Notes: generated by a model from the sequence alone, not told the origin. A DNA stretch of 64,000 nt from Streptococcus macedonicus ACA-DC 198 (GCA_000283635.1 HE613569.1:2066035-2130034); one strand, 5' to 3'. Counted from the stretch's first letter, positions 39,143-47,804 are shown. Made by a program: numbers and translations.

Positions 39143-40387
39143 TTATTTTCCCTCCAAAAAATAAAGTGCCTGTAATTTTACTTTTCTTGTGAATTTTAAA
39201 ACATCTTCTTTACTAACATTGTCAATTTTGTCAATTATCTTATCAACACTAAAATTACCTGTAAGATACTGATGATTGTAGTCACGTTCAATGATTACTC
39301 CTGGAGAATCACAAGACAATTTTAAATTGACTTTCAGCATTTTTTTCGTTTGTTTTAAAAGTGATTTAGAGAAGCGCCCCATCTTAATATCCGAAAATTG
39401 CTTATTGATTAATTGAAGTGTTTTATTTCGGTTTTTTTTGTCAATTCCAGCGTAAATATTCAGTAAACCTGTGTAAATATCGAATTGACTTCCTATGGTA
39501 TATGCCAAGCCTTCTTTCTCACGTAATTCTGTAAATAGACGAGAATGAGCAAAACCTCCAAACAGCCCATTAAAGACTAGTAGTGTAAAGTATTCTTCAT
39601 CTTGATAGCGTATTGGAAAATGATAACCTAGCTGTAAAACTGATTGATTAACGTCTTTAGTCTCAAATTGTTGTCTGATAACATTTGTAAATTCTTGTTG
39701 GTAGTCAAATACTAAATATTTATGACGTTCTTCAAACGGAAAACGATTAAACAACTGTAGCATACGATAATCATCAAATTCACCTAATAAAAAGATGTCC
39801 AAACGATCTTCTCGCAACATTTTTTGAAATTCCTGAAAAGCCGTGTAAGAATTTTCAGCGGCTACTAATTCGGCTGTTCCATATTTTGAAGTTTGAAAAG
39901 CAGAATCTTCATAAAAAAGTTTCTTAAGCCCCAACTCACTGCTATAAAAACTATCGTCTTTATCAGCGTTCAAATAATTAATCAAATTAGTCTGCTCGAT
40001 ATTAAAAAGTTTAGACTGATATTGTTCAACCGTTACAAGCGGAGAAAATAAATTTTGATAAAGAAAATCAATCATTTCTTCCAAAAGATTTTCATCTGTC
40101 ATTACAAATTGATTTTTGATAAAAGCCAACTCAATGTCAACGATATGGACTAGTCCCTTGGTTGACACTTTGGTTGACAACGTTGCACCATAAAGACTAG
40201 CTAAACGCTCTCTAAAACGCTGAGCTGTTGGATATTCCGCATTGGCTGTCGCTAAAATTTGCGCGACTAAAACACGGCGAGCAACTGTCTTTTGACTAAA
40301 GTCACCAGAAAAACGAAAAGTCAGATGATTCATTTTAAATTTTTCGCTTTTGATAAGATGTAATTCAACACCCTCAACTAATTTCAT
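39143..40387 (-). CDS. M16 family peptidase-like protein without zinc motif, YfmF-like
   Basis: A 414-residue M16-fold protein. The place of the HxxEH motif is taken by sequence without it (TANAEYPTAQRFRERLASLY), so it is predicted to be catalytically inactive. It is first in an operon that runs through yfmH, rodZ, pgsA and the ecf genes. The ATG at 40387 has AAGGAA upstream; a start eight codons earlier is less likely. Its promoter region adjoins the left direct repeat of the 7.45-kb insertion. Confidence 0.88.
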   Translation of the reverse strand: MKLVEGVELHLIKSEKFKMNHLTFRFSGDFSQKTVARRVLVAQILATANAEYPTAQRFRERLASLYGATLSTKVSTKGLVHIVDIELAFIKNQFVMTDENLLEEMIDFLYQNLFSPLVTVEQYQSKLFNIEQTNLINYLNADKDDSFYSSELGLKKLFYEDSAFQTSKYGTAELVAAENSYTAFQEFQKMLREDRLDIFLLGEFDDYRMLQLFNRFPFEERHKYLVFDYQQEFTNVIRQQFETKDVNQSVLQLGYHFPIRYQDEEYFTLLVFNGLFGGFAHSRLFTELREKEGLAYTIGSQFDIYTGLLNIYAGIDKKNRNKTLQLINKQFSDIKMGRFSKSLLKQTKKMLKVNLKLSCDSPGVIIERDYNHQYLTGNFSVDKIIDKIDNVSKEDVLKFTRKVKLQALYFLEGK

Positions 40388-40436
40388 TACAAATTCCTTA
40401 CTAAAAAACACATTATTATCAAGATTATACCACGTT

Positions 40437-40458
40437 TATGTTATAATTACTTGAATTA
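40437..40458 (+). repeat. left 22-bp direct repeat of the insertion at yaaA-recF
   Basis: This stretch starts TATGTTATAATTACTTG and is identical over 22 bases to 47890-47911. It lies 50 bases before the divergent yfmF start. The right copy supplies the -10 box (TATAAT) of yaaA. The pair marks the two ends of the foreign segment. Confidence 0.85.
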
Positions 40459-40664
40459 ATGTCCCATTTTTTCATTGATTGCTTTACACCTCTAAAGCCT
40501 TTTAAAATAAGGATTTTTTACAAAGTAGGTTTACATAGATATTCATAGAATTCTATAAAATGCCAACAAATTTTTAATAACAAGTTTACAAAATGATTGA
40601 AAGTGATTGACAATTCATGCGCAATACGTTGTTAAATCAATATCTTTACTTTACTGTAATCCAT

Positions 40665-40689
40665 GGTTGACATTAGTGTAATGTCAACC
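40665..40689. repeat. 11-bp-arm palindrome
   Basis: GGTTGACATTA and TAATGTCAACC flank GTG. The arms are perfect and no T run follows, so a protein-binding site is as likely as a terminator. Confidence 0.6.
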
Positions 40690-40800
40690 AAATCAACGTT
40701 GAAAACCCTTTAGGAAAAGGGAAAAGCAAAAACGCAACGAAAAAAATGTCAACAAAAAAGCAGATTTACAGAATTTTACGAGTTCAGCAGGCAAGAAACT

Positions 40801-40822
40801 AGCACCCAAAAGGTGCTTTTTT
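40801..40822 (+). terminator. terminator hairpin
   Basis: AGCACC and GGTGCT with a five-base loop are followed by T6. It lies in the non-coding left part of the element; the gene it once served is gone. Confidence 0.75.
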
Positions 40823-40858
40823 AGTTTGGCTTTAGTTTGGCTGTGGTATAATATAGTT

Positions 40859-40966
40859 GTTCTTGATAATCTTATTTGATAACTTTTTTAGATACTGATA
40901 AACTAAATTCGTTCATGTATCGCACTTTCTGATTTTGGAGCTTTGCAACTAGCAAGGCTCTTTCTC
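40859..40966 (+). ncRNA. candidate small RNA 1 of the element
   Basis: A promoter-like TTTGGC-16-TATAAT (TATAAT at 40847-40852) is followed, about 90 bases later, by a terminator hairpin GAGCTTTGC/GCAAGGCTC (40938-40960) with TTT. The interval has no ribosome site or ORF of useful length. Candidate only. Confidence 0.35.
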
Positions 40967-41000
40967 TTGAAAATTTTTTATTCTGTGTTAAAATACTAGA

Positions 41001-41080
41001 CGTGGATAAAGTAAAAACTCTTTTTACGTGTGATATCAACCGCTCATTTGATGAGTGGTTTTCACTTATCCACTTTTTCG
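41001..41080 (+). ncRNA. candidate small RNA 2 of the element
   Basis: A promoter TTGAAA (40967-40972), 16 bases, TAAAAT (40989-40994) is followed by an RNA that could fold with an outer stem GTGGATAA/TTATCCAC (41002-41009 with 41066-41073) around an inner hairpin ACCGCTCAT/ATGAGTGGT (41039-41059). T5 follows. Promoter, structure and T run make it the better of the two linear candidates. Confidence 0.45.
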
Positions 41081-41097
41081 AGTTTTATTTGTCACCA

Positions 41098-41128
41098 GTA
41101 CCGTCCAAAAAGGGCGGTACCTTTCTTT
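41098..41128 (+). terminator. hairpin with T-rich tail
   Basis: GTACCGTCC and GGGCGGTAC (one G-T pair) around A5, followed by CTTTCTTTT. It is the third terminator-like hairpin in 300 bases. Confidence 0.6.
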
Positions 41129-41129
41129 T

Positions 41130-41244
41130 GCTCCTAGACACGTTCTACAGTCGTTAAATCAGACACAAAACATTGGTCTGGTATAATTACCCTCGGAAAG
41201 TCTTAATGATTGCTGTAGTCTATTCTACAAGCTATCTGTGAGGC
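41130..41244. other. non-coding stretch of the element with a promoter-like site
   Basis: TCAGAC, 17 bases and a perfect TATAAT (near 41181) form a promoter-like site on the plus strand. No coding sequence in either direction could be supported up to the end of the ArpU-like pseudogene. Confidence 0.4.
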
Positions 41245-41666
41245 TTAGAATTGATTGTGGCCCGTGAGTTGCTCTAAAGAAAACACTAACAATTCACCAT
41301 TTTTATAATGTCTAACAAATTCAAGAACCCCACACTCTAATTTCAGATAAAATTAGTCTCTGACATCATCAGTTCATCATAGATGATATAATCTTTCTTA
41401 TTGTGCCATTTACAATACTTCTCAATAAGAATTTGCCTTAAATATTGCTTATCAACGCTATTGATAGCTTCTGTAATTTCCTGTAGTTCCTTAAAGGCTT
41501 GTAACTGCCTTTCCAGTTTGCTATTTAACTCTACCACTTTAAGCTCAAATAGGTAGTTATCTGTTATTTTTGGTATAAGTTCTTCTCCAGCCATACGTGA
41601 ATATCGTCGATACAATTTTAAAACCTCATAAGCATTTTTCTTTGTCAATTTCTTATCTATTTTCAT
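41245..41666 (-). pseudogene. ArpU-like phage late-gene regulator, frameshifted near the 3' end
   Basis: The first 107 codons read NAYEVLKLYRRYSRMAGEEL, a coiled middle part, and QILIEKYCKWHNKKDYIIYDELMMSETNF, which is typical of ArpU-type phage transcription regulators. The frame then hits a stop. Adding one T to the four-T run near 41347-41352 continues it as FYLKLECGVLEFVRHYKNGE and LLVFSLEQL to a stop at 41245, a normal C-terminus for this family. So one base was lost from a homopolymer. The regulator may still be made with an altered tail of the last 33 residues. Confidence 0.7.
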
Positions 41667-41693
41667 TATCTGCCTCCTGTGCTATAATGTAAG

Positions 41694-41765
41694 CCGGTAG
41701 AACCTTTCTAACGCCCCTTGAAACAGACTTGTCTGCGGTAGGCGTGGGACGGCTCTACCTTTTTG
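41694..41765 (+). ncRNA. candidate structured RNA with three nested stems
   Basis: TATAAT at 41683-41688 is followed by a 70-base segment that can fold into nested stems: GGTAGA/TCTACC (41696-41701 with 41754-41759), ACGCC/GGCGT, and CAGAC/GTCTG with a two-base loop. T5 follows directly. An alternative pairing AGCCG/CGGCT competes with the outer stem. There is no ORF. It lies divergently next to the ArpU-like gene. The fold is read by eye. Confidence 0.5.
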
Positions 41766-42480
41766 TTCTATAATATATGTATTGGCACAAAGGCAAAATA
41801 AATATAGAAAATGTTATGATATTAGTAGCGTTTCATATTTACGAGGGCTTGCGTGACAGGGCTTTTTTCTACATTTACCAAATATTCGCTTTCGGACTGT
41901 GGTTTACCCATAGTCTTTTTTTGATACCTAAAAAGCGCCCCAATAGTGGAGCGCCTGCGGTCAAAGAATTGTAACTATATGAAAAAGTTTATTTAGAGTT
42001 TAAAGGTTTTGACTTTTCAACGATAAAAGAACAAACTGACCGCATGCAAGTAGGTGTAGAAAATTGTAAATGCTTCAGACATGAAAAGACATCCCCTCCT
42101 TGCTCCTTTATTCTACTACTTCCATTACAAATTGACAATATCTAAAAACGGAACGAATTCAATTGTTAGCTACCTAACAAATAGCACAACAACAAAACTC
42201 AATGCAAGTGATGACACCCCTTAAAAACCTGAAAAATTGGTCTGCGATATAAGCAAACACCTTGTGGTGGCTCTCCTTGGCACGAGATAGGGTCGGGGGT
42301 AATTTAAACACTCAGACGATATAATTTTTTATACCCCAATCACTTAAAACGTCATATAGGGTATTTTAGGGGCTAATAATAATGTGCTAGAAAAATCAAA
42401 AAGGGTTTTTCGCACGGAAGAGGGCAGCGTTGTAGAACACGAACAATGCCAAGCCCCATTAAAAATCAATGGGTATTTCC
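41766..42480. other. phage-like intergenic stretch without supported genes
   Basis: A 65-codon frame at 41777-41974 has no ribosome site and no recognisable sequence. A short open stretch near 41996-42110 (EFKGFDFSTIKEQTDRM) might be a worn gene fragment. The part around 42270-42300 (CACGAGATAGGGTCGGGGG) recalls spacer DNA near HNH and terminase genes of streptococcal phages. A hairpin AGCGCCCC/GGAGCGCCT is at about 41933-41955. Confidence 0.4.
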
Positions 42481-42483
42481 GAA

Positions 42484-42511
42484 TAAAAAAGAAGCTATCA
42501 AAATAGCTCCC
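42484..42511 (-). terminator. terminator of the cold-shock gene
   Basis: On the minus strand GGAGCTAT and ATAGCTTC form the stem with T6 after it. It begins nine bases after the csp stop codon. Confidence 0.85.
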
Positions 42512-42519
42512 CTTAAACG

Positions 42520-42723
42520 TTAAGAAATTTTAATAATATTGACTGCTTGAAGTCCGCGTTTTCCTTGTTCAACGTCAAACTGAACTTTCTGACCGTCCTC
42601 TAAAGATTTAAAACCATTAGATTTAATTTGAGAAAAGTGTGCGAACACATCATCCCCAATTTCTTGAGAGATAAAGCCAAAACCTTTATCTTTATTAAAC
42701 CATTTTACTGTACCTTGTACCAT
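42520..42723 (-). CDS. cold-shock protein, CspA family
   Basis: A 67-residue single OB-fold nucleic-acid chaperone with both RNA-binding motifs, KGFGFIS and DVFAHFS, and the start [10 protein letters not shown]. It binds single-stranded RNA and DNA and melts RNA structure. A strong promoter (TTGACT, 17 bases, TAGAAT) lies at 42823-42851, giving an untranslated leader of about 93 nt, as usual for csp genes. It lies inside the foreign element between phage remnants, is intact, and could be cargo or a relocated chromosomal gene. Confidence 0.95.
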   Translation of the reverse strand: MVQGTVKWFNKDKGFGFISQEIGDDVFAHFSQIKSNGFKSLEDGQKVQFDVEQGKRGLQAVNIIKIS

Positions 42724-42822
42724 TGAGTTACCTCTTTTTTATATAAATTTGTAAAAATATTTAAGAGGAAAAACAAAAGATACTACCTATTACTTAAACT
42801 CCAAATCTTATTTACACTCGTT

Positions 42823-42851
42823 ATTCTAACAGAAAAGTCACTATAAGTCAA
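42823..42851 (-). promoter_or_regulatory. csp promoter
   Basis: TTGACT at 42846-42851 and TAGAAT at 42823-42828 on the minus strand with a 17-base spacer. Confidence 0.75.
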
Positions 42852-42900
42852 GACTAAACTCTCATTTACCAAATTATAAAGAACCATTGAGTGATATATT

Positions 42901-43335
42901 TTAAATCTGCTTAGCTAATTCTGGAAGTGCTTGTCGCTTTAATCGGAACAAAGTTCTGTCAGCTACTTCGAAGAAATCTTAGATTTAATAAAAATTTTTG
43001 TTGCTACAAAAGAACATCTTTAAAACCGCTCTTTGTTCTGGGTCTTCCAATTTGTCATCTATCAAACTAACAAGAGGCTCGCGTTCAGCCATTAAACCTT
43101 CAATACGTTTTAAAAGTTTTTCTTTACGCTCCGTTTTAGTAACATAAACATCTCCAATATCTTTGGTTTGGCTTTCTGTCACTTTAGTATTTGTAAAAGA
43201 ACTTTTCCTAAATAGCCCCTCTTCCAAGTATTGAATTTCATAATGAATAACTTGAATTTCCCTATCTATTTTTTTAATATTTTTTAACTTTTTATCCAAT
43301 TCTTTATAATCCATAAAAAACCACATTTTTTGCAA
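42901..43335 (-). pseudogene. DUF1492 family phage protein with two in-frame stops
   Basis: The frame begins MDYKELDKKLKNIKKIDREI (possible start 43314 or 43335), has a coiled coil to about residue 90 and reaches DPEQRAVLKMFFCSNKNFY. Two TAA codons follow (42985-42987 and 42979-42981), but the same frame then gives DFFEVADRTLFRLKRQALPE and LAKQI before a final TAA at 42901. The ending is that of DUF1492 proteins of streptococcal phages, which have a C-terminal helix-turn-helix. The DNA-binding end is cut off by the stops. Confidence 0.65.
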
Positions 43336-43436
43336 TTCACTAGTTATATTATATCACTAATTAGTAATATAATCATAGTTAGATTGTATAAACAGAAGAC
43401 GGTTTTATATGAGCTGTATTTGTCATAGTCATAATT

Positions 43437-43471
43437 AAGGACTGTAGGTTAAAAACTATCAGTCCTTTTTC
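43437..43471 (+). terminator. terminator-like hairpin
   Basis: AAGGACT and AGTCCTT with T5 after on the plus strand. The gene it serves is not clear; the minus-strand pseudogene ends beside it. Confidence 0.5.
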
Positions 43472-43472
43472 G

Positions 43473-43875
43473 TTATCCTCTTAGTTGCTGAACAACTTTT
43501 TCAACAAAATCAACGTCATGAATGTCAATACCGCCAACAGTGTGTGTAGGATTTTAAAAGTAGGGTGACTCACTTTCTAAAATATCTTGTTTATAATTTT
43601 CCCAAAACTCTATTAGTTCTTTACGACTCTTCCTTTTTTCAAGAAACACTACACTCTTTTGAGGGTTACTTTTAATTTGTTGTGCTGCTTTAAGTTCTCG
43701 CCGTGATTTCATTCTGTTACGTTGTAACTCACGATAGTTGTTCTTATCTTCCCACTGTTTACGCTTCTGACCTCTTTCTATCCGCCTACAATGAGCACTA
43801 CAATAACAAGCATTTCTTGTATGGCTTATAAAGGCTTGTCCACATACTAACACATTTTATTTGGATTTCTGCCAT
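43473..43875 (-). pseudogene. phage zinc-finger protein, broken
   Basis: An ATG at 43875 with site AGGAG reads MAEIQIKCV. Removing one base then gives CVVCGQAF followed by CYCSAHCRRIERGQKRK, a C-x2-C ... C-x3-C zinc-knuckle pattern, and a long basic helical part. A TAA at 43554 interrupts the same frame, which continues as NPTHTVGGIDIHDVDFVEKV to 43473. So one frameshift and one nonsense codon are present; the second part might come from another phage gene by deletion. Function unknown. Confidence 0.5.
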
Positions 43876-43983
43876 GATACATCTCCTATAAAAGTTATAA
43901 CGCGAGAAAAAATGTACAGTGACGGCTTGAACCTTGGCAATGAAGGCGGAGGAGGTCCCATGCCCCACTTAAAATAAATTTTT

Positions 43984-44066
43984 TTATGTTTCTTTAAAAC
44001 CTTGATACTCATTATCACTGTCTACAGACTTGAATAAGTCATTTTATTTAACTTTTGATCTGTCAT
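43984..44066 (-). pseudogene. short phage ORF, frameshifted
   Basis: ATG at 44066 with site AAGGAGA reads MTDQKLNK. With one A added to the four-A run it continues NDLFKSVDSDNEYQGFKET to a TAA at 43984. A good ribosome site and a sensible restored end suggest a former small phage gene; no function is known. Confidence 0.4.
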
Positions 44067-44138
44067 GGTCTGTCTCCTTAATTATAATATCGTCCCTGTG
44101 ATTGAATATAAGACCCATACCGTTCTTTAACATGGTTG

Positions 44139-44270
44139 TCAGGTATTTTCCTTAACTTCTTTTAGAGCTTCTACAGACTTGATTTTAGCTATTTCAATGC
44201 CAATTAGAATAAGAATAACCATAATAAGCAACTGCGCCTATATCGGTAAATTAATTTCTTGGTATATCAT
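44139..44270 (-). pseudogene. small membrane protein of phage type with in-frame stop
   Basis: The frame reads MIYQEINLPI, a TAG, then AQLLIMVILILIGIEIAKIK with an acidic-basic tail ending KEVKENT. One hydrophobic helix is present. It overlaps the end of the next gene by four bases, so it was translationally coupled. The nonsense codon removes the membrane helix. Confidence 0.45.
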
Positions 44271-44584
44271 GCTTTAACCTCTTCTTTTCTACTTTTTGCT
44301 GGTAAACCATTAACCTCTCTGTAAACAATATCAGTTGTAATCTCATAACCTAACGCGTTCCAAGCCTGCTCAAAGGTTTCTGCCCAATCTGTATAAATGT
44401 TGTGGTACGTAACCATTACACTAGCAACGATCACCCAAGCCGTTGATTGGGCGTACATTGCTTTGAAAAATTCCTCTGCTCTTTTTTTGGTTTCATCTCG
44501 TTTTTTAAAGACCGCTTTTTGTTCATCTGTATAATGGTCTAAGCTAAATGGATTTGCCTTGTTTTCTACGCATTTAAATTTCAT
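44267..44584 (-). CDS. hypothetical phage-type protein
   Basis: A 105-residue soluble protein, MKFKCVENKANPFSLDHYTD at its start, with an acidic helical middle (QKAVFKKRDETKKRAEEFFK) and an ending AKSRKEEVKA. I do not recognise the family. It is the only apparently intact minus-strand phage gene of this element besides csp. Its neighbours downstream are decayed. The ribosome site is weak (AAGGAAAAA upstream). It may be a remnant that has not yet taken a mutation. Confidence 0.55.
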   Translation of the reverse strand: MKFKCVENKANPFSLDHYTDEQKAVFKKRDETKKRAEEFFKAMYAQSTAWVIVASVMVTYHNIYTDWAETFEQAWNALGYEITTDIVYREVNGLPAKSRKEEVKA

Positions 44585-44763
44585 AGTTATTTTTCCTTGT
44601 CGCCTTTTAATGTTTTTTCTTGTATACTTCCTTGTTAGTTTTAAGAGTTCTCGCTCTCTGTCTGGGTAAAATACTTAAAATCTGCTATAATAGACACATA
44701 AAACCTTTTTAATAATGACTTGCCTGCCTATTTATTTAAAATGGTTATTGTGTTTCATTTCTT

Positions 44764-45180
44764 TTGTCCTGGCTGATTCAAGCCAGTCCCTATGGAGATT
44801 TCGCGATGTATGTCGACCCAATCATCTCCATCGGGATCACCCTATTCTTTATCCAGCTTTCGATAAAAGAGTTGAAAGCAGCGATTTTAGAATTGACTTT
44901 TTCTACTTCAAAAGAAGAACTGCGAGAAACGATCATGACAATCGTTGAAAAAGAATTGCGCGCAGAAGAAGTGGTGAACTTTGTGTTACGTACCGCTAAA
45001 GTCGGTAATCAAGTTATTGTGGAATTAGATGTAGTGATTTTACCTGCAACTCCTCTCGATACAGTAGGGCGGCAAGATACCTTGCGAGAACGATTAAATC
45101 GAGCAATCAGCCAACAGATTTCCGGTTATTTCCTCTGGCTAAACATAAATTTTGTCGGAGACATCAAATGGGCGTTATAG
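44764..45180 (+). pseudogene. cation diffusion facilitator (CDF) C-terminal fragment
   Basis: From about 44783 the frame reads YGDFAMYVDPIISIGITLFF, then a helix-rich cytoplasmic part (TSKEELRETIMTIVEKELR, VVNFVLRTAKVGNQVIVELD), ending VGDIKWAL. This is the last membrane helix and C-terminal domain of a CDF-type metal-ion efflux protein. The first four or five membrane helices are missing, and the frame begins at the junction with streptococcal-looking DNA near 44780, where base use becomes more GC-rich. Non-functional. Confidence 0.7.
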
Positions 45181-45255
45181 TGAGGAGTAAGAATAGCTGT
45201 TAGGCGGTCGATGACGGAATCAACTTGTAAAAATGACAGAGAAAAGAGGAAACAA

Positions 45256-46092
45256 ATGACAATTCTGAAAACTTATGGAAAAATTACCGCAGCACTTTTT
45301 TTGCTAGCGGCAAGCATCAATTTATTTTTAGGCCCGCATCATGTGGCAGCTGGCGGTACCAGCGGAATCGGTATTTTATTAGAGTCAGCACTCGGTTGGG
45401 ATCGAGCAGCTGTTATTATGGTGTTGAATATTTTTATGCTTATTCTGGCCTATGCTTTCTTAGGGAAGGGGACTTTTTTGAAAGTCCTCTATGGTAGTTT
45501 TGCTTTTCCAGTAGCAATTGCCTTAGTCCCAGAATATATGGTTACCAAAGACCGACTGCTTTCCGTGATATTTGGCAGTGCAATTTTTGCTTTAGGAGTA
45601 GCGATTTTGTACAAAAATCAGTCTTCCAGCGGCGGTACAACGATTCCACCGCTGATTTTCAAGAAATACTTTAATTTGAATCCAGCGATTGGCTTGCTAG
45701 CGACCGATGCGATTGTGGTCTCCATGAACTTGTTCGTTTTCGGGTTTGAAGAATTCTTGTTTGCGATATTATCGATCGTGATCACCTCTGGTGTGATGAC
45801 CTACATTGAAACGGGCTTTAACCGGAAGAAATCCATCATGATCTTAAGTGAGAACCACGTGAATGAGATTCGAGAAGCGGTCTTTGATAAAACAGCTCGT
45901 GGTGCCACTCTATTGGCTGCCCAAGGCGGTTACCGGCAAGCCGACAAGCAAGTGTTGCTGATCGTGGCCAGCGACCAAGAGTTTATACAGATCAGACAAA
46001 TCATTGAGACCATTGACCCAAAAGCGTTTGTGATCGTCAATAATGTCTCAGAAGTACTGGGGCAAGGCTTTAGTTATCACCCAATCGAATGA
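45256..46092 (+). CDS. YitT family membrane protein, foreign copy
   Basis: A 278-residue YitT protein: membrane segments (residues about 8-195) with QSSSGGTTIPP in place of the streptococcal GGTDII motif, and a DUF2179 domain (RGATLLAAQGGYR). The codon use and base composition differ from the three other YitT genes in this window and resemble Enterococcus. The ATG at 45256 has AGAGGAAA upstream; an earlier ATG at 45211 lacks a site. Its own terminator follows. It is the only complete gene in the Enterococcus-like block. Function of the family is not established. Confidence 0.88.
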   Translation: MTILKTYGKITAALFLLAASINLFLGPHHVAAGGTSGIGILLESALGWDRAAVIMVLNIFMLILAYAFLGKGTFLKVLYGSFAFPVAIALVPEYMVTKDRLLSVIFGSAIFALGVAILYKNQSSSGGTTIPPLIFKKYFNLNPAIGLLATDAIVVSMNLFVFGFEEFLFAILSIVITSGVMTYIETGFNRKKSIMILSENHVNEIREAVFDKTARGATLLAAQGGYRQADKQVLLIVASDQEFIQIRQIIETIDPKAFVIVNNVSEVLGQGFSYHPIE

Positions 46093-46118
46093 GCGTATTC
46101 TCGCATGTTCAGCGTATG

Positions 46119-46165
46119 AAACCACCCTCGTCAAGTAGGCTATCTACTCGAAGAGGGTGGTTTTT
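46119..46165. terminator. terminator after the foreign yitT gene
   Basis: AACCACCCTC and GAGGGTGGTT form a ten-pair stem with a branched loop (TAG..CTA), followed by T5. Confidence 0.85.
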
Positions 46166-46189
46166 AGGGTCCATGATTTTCAAATAGCT

Positions 46190-46858
46190 TTACTCTGTAA
46201 AGTAATCGGGAAAGGCCTTTTCCACAAAAATTAAATCGTTATCAATGACATCAATGTGTTGTCCGACCAAGGGAGCAATTTTGGCTTGGTCTTTTTCTTT
46301 TAAAGTGGCTAAGATTTCTTCGTGATCCCGCAAAATAATTTCCCAAGACAATTCCTACACCTCTAAACGTAAGAAGCGGAAGCGATTTAAAGGCAGATTG
46401 ATCGTTTGTAGCCAATTCCAGACATTTTCTTTGTCGGCGATTTTATAAATCAACTGATGGAGGGCCTCGTCGAGTTGGAAAAACTCGATTTCATCCTTCA
46501 ATTGGGCATAGGTCCGCTGCAAAATAACGAGTTTTTCTAGTTCTTTCAGCTGTTCTTCTGTAACGGCTTGGCAGGTAGCTACGAATACTTCTTTTTCAAG
46601 CGTCTCTCTGACAAAACGAGCTTCTTCAATTTGTTTGATACTGATTTTAGAAATATAGGTGCCGCTTTGGGGAACGACATGGATCAGTGCTTCACGGCGC
46701 AGACGAATAATTGCTTCACAGATCGGCGTCCTGCCAATGGTTAGCCGTTGCTCCAATTCCTTTTCAGATATTTTTTGACCGGGAATCAGTTTGGCGGTTA
46801 AGATCAACTCTTTGATTGATTCATAAGCTTGTGATTAAAAATTTGTAGGGTTCAACAT
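46190..46858 (-). pseudogene. GntR family regulator (FCD type) with two nonsense codons
   Basis: The reading frame from the ATG at 46858 gives MLNPTNF, TAA (46835-46837), then AYESIKELILTAKLIPGQKI with the winged helix (RTPICEAIIRLRREALIHVV), and an FCD ligand domain with ARFVRETLEKEVFV. A TAG at 46355-46357 precedes ELSWEIILRDHEEILATLKE and the end FPDYFTE. So two in-frame stops in an otherwise continuous 222-codon gene. It is divergent from the broken sugar-acid dehydrogenase, which it probably once controlled. Confidence 0.8.
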
Positions 46859-47039
46859 AAACGCTTCTTTCTGTATCAGGCATTCAATTACCTTCTAAAG
46901 AAAAACTCTGAAGGAAGGTACCTAGGGATAGTTTTGAGTAATAAAACTAATATATAAGTTGAATAACCTTTTGTAAAGGCTTGCAATTCAGAATAGAATG
47001 AACTGGAATAATAATATATCAGTTTCAAGAAAAAGTAGG

Positions 47040-47804
47040 ATGTTTGATTTTGCTGCCTTGAAGCAGGCAGGAGTTACGATGCCGATCGTTCCCAAAGAAG
47101 TGACGGATCAATCAGATACTCAGTTTCAATGGCTACACTTTGGTGGGGGAAATTTGTATCGGGCATTTCACGCAGAGGTTACCCAAACGTTGATCGATCA
47201 ACAAGCGCTGACAAAAGGAATCGTCGTTTGTGAAACCTTTGATGAACAGGTGATTGATCAAGTATATGCCCCTTACGAGAATGATATTTTAGAAGTGATC
47301 ATGCACGAAGGGGGACGGTTGGAGAAAAAATTGCTCCAGTCAACGGCAGCTAGTTATTATTGCCATCCTTCCCATGCTGCGAGTTATGAGCAAATACGCA
47401 AAGTATTTCGTGAGCCGTCACTACAGTTGGTTACCGTAACGATCACAGAAAAAGGCTATGGGAAAAAGACTATGGCTTAAAAGACAGTCAGGGGAATTTT
47501 TTTACCTGTCGTCCAAGCGGATTTCGCTGCGGGTCCTCATCAGGTCAACCATACAATGAGCATTTTGGCTAGCTTTTTATGGGATCGTCTTCAATCAGGG
47601 GCTCTTCCGATCGCCATGGTCTCCACCGATAATTTTTCGCAAAATGGGATCCGTTTCCAAACGGCGATGGTCACCATCGCAAAAGAGTGGCAAAAGCTGG
47701 GGCATAGCAATATTACAATGACTCTAGACAATTATATCCACTTATCAAAAGAGAAAGAAAAAGAAGCGGTCTTTTACTGTGAAAAAGCTCTTAAAAATTT
47801 ATAA
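47040..47804 (+). pseudogene. mannitol dehydrogenase/fructuronate reductase family gene, frameshifted and truncated
   Basis: The start region MFDFAALKQAGVTMPIVPKE leads to the NAD-binding WLHFGGGNLYRAFHAE. After ITEKGYGKK the frame is lost near 47462 (one extra A), passes through YGLKDSQGNFF in another frame, and returns near 47500 with PVVQADFAAGPHQVNH and AMVSTDNFSQNG, a typical family motif. The gene ends at 47804 after about 255 codons where 480-540 would be expected, so the C-terminal catalytic half is missing at the element's right end. Confidence 0.78.

Noticed and set aside
41002..41073. Two DnaA-box-like sequences (GTGGATAA and TTATCCAC) in the element
   Set aside because: They are exact complements forming the outer stem of the candidate RNA and each misses the last conserved base.
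41777..41974. A 65-codon frame after the structured RNA
   Set aside because: No ribosome site, unlike any protein I recognise, and it ends in a hairpin region; treated as non-coding.
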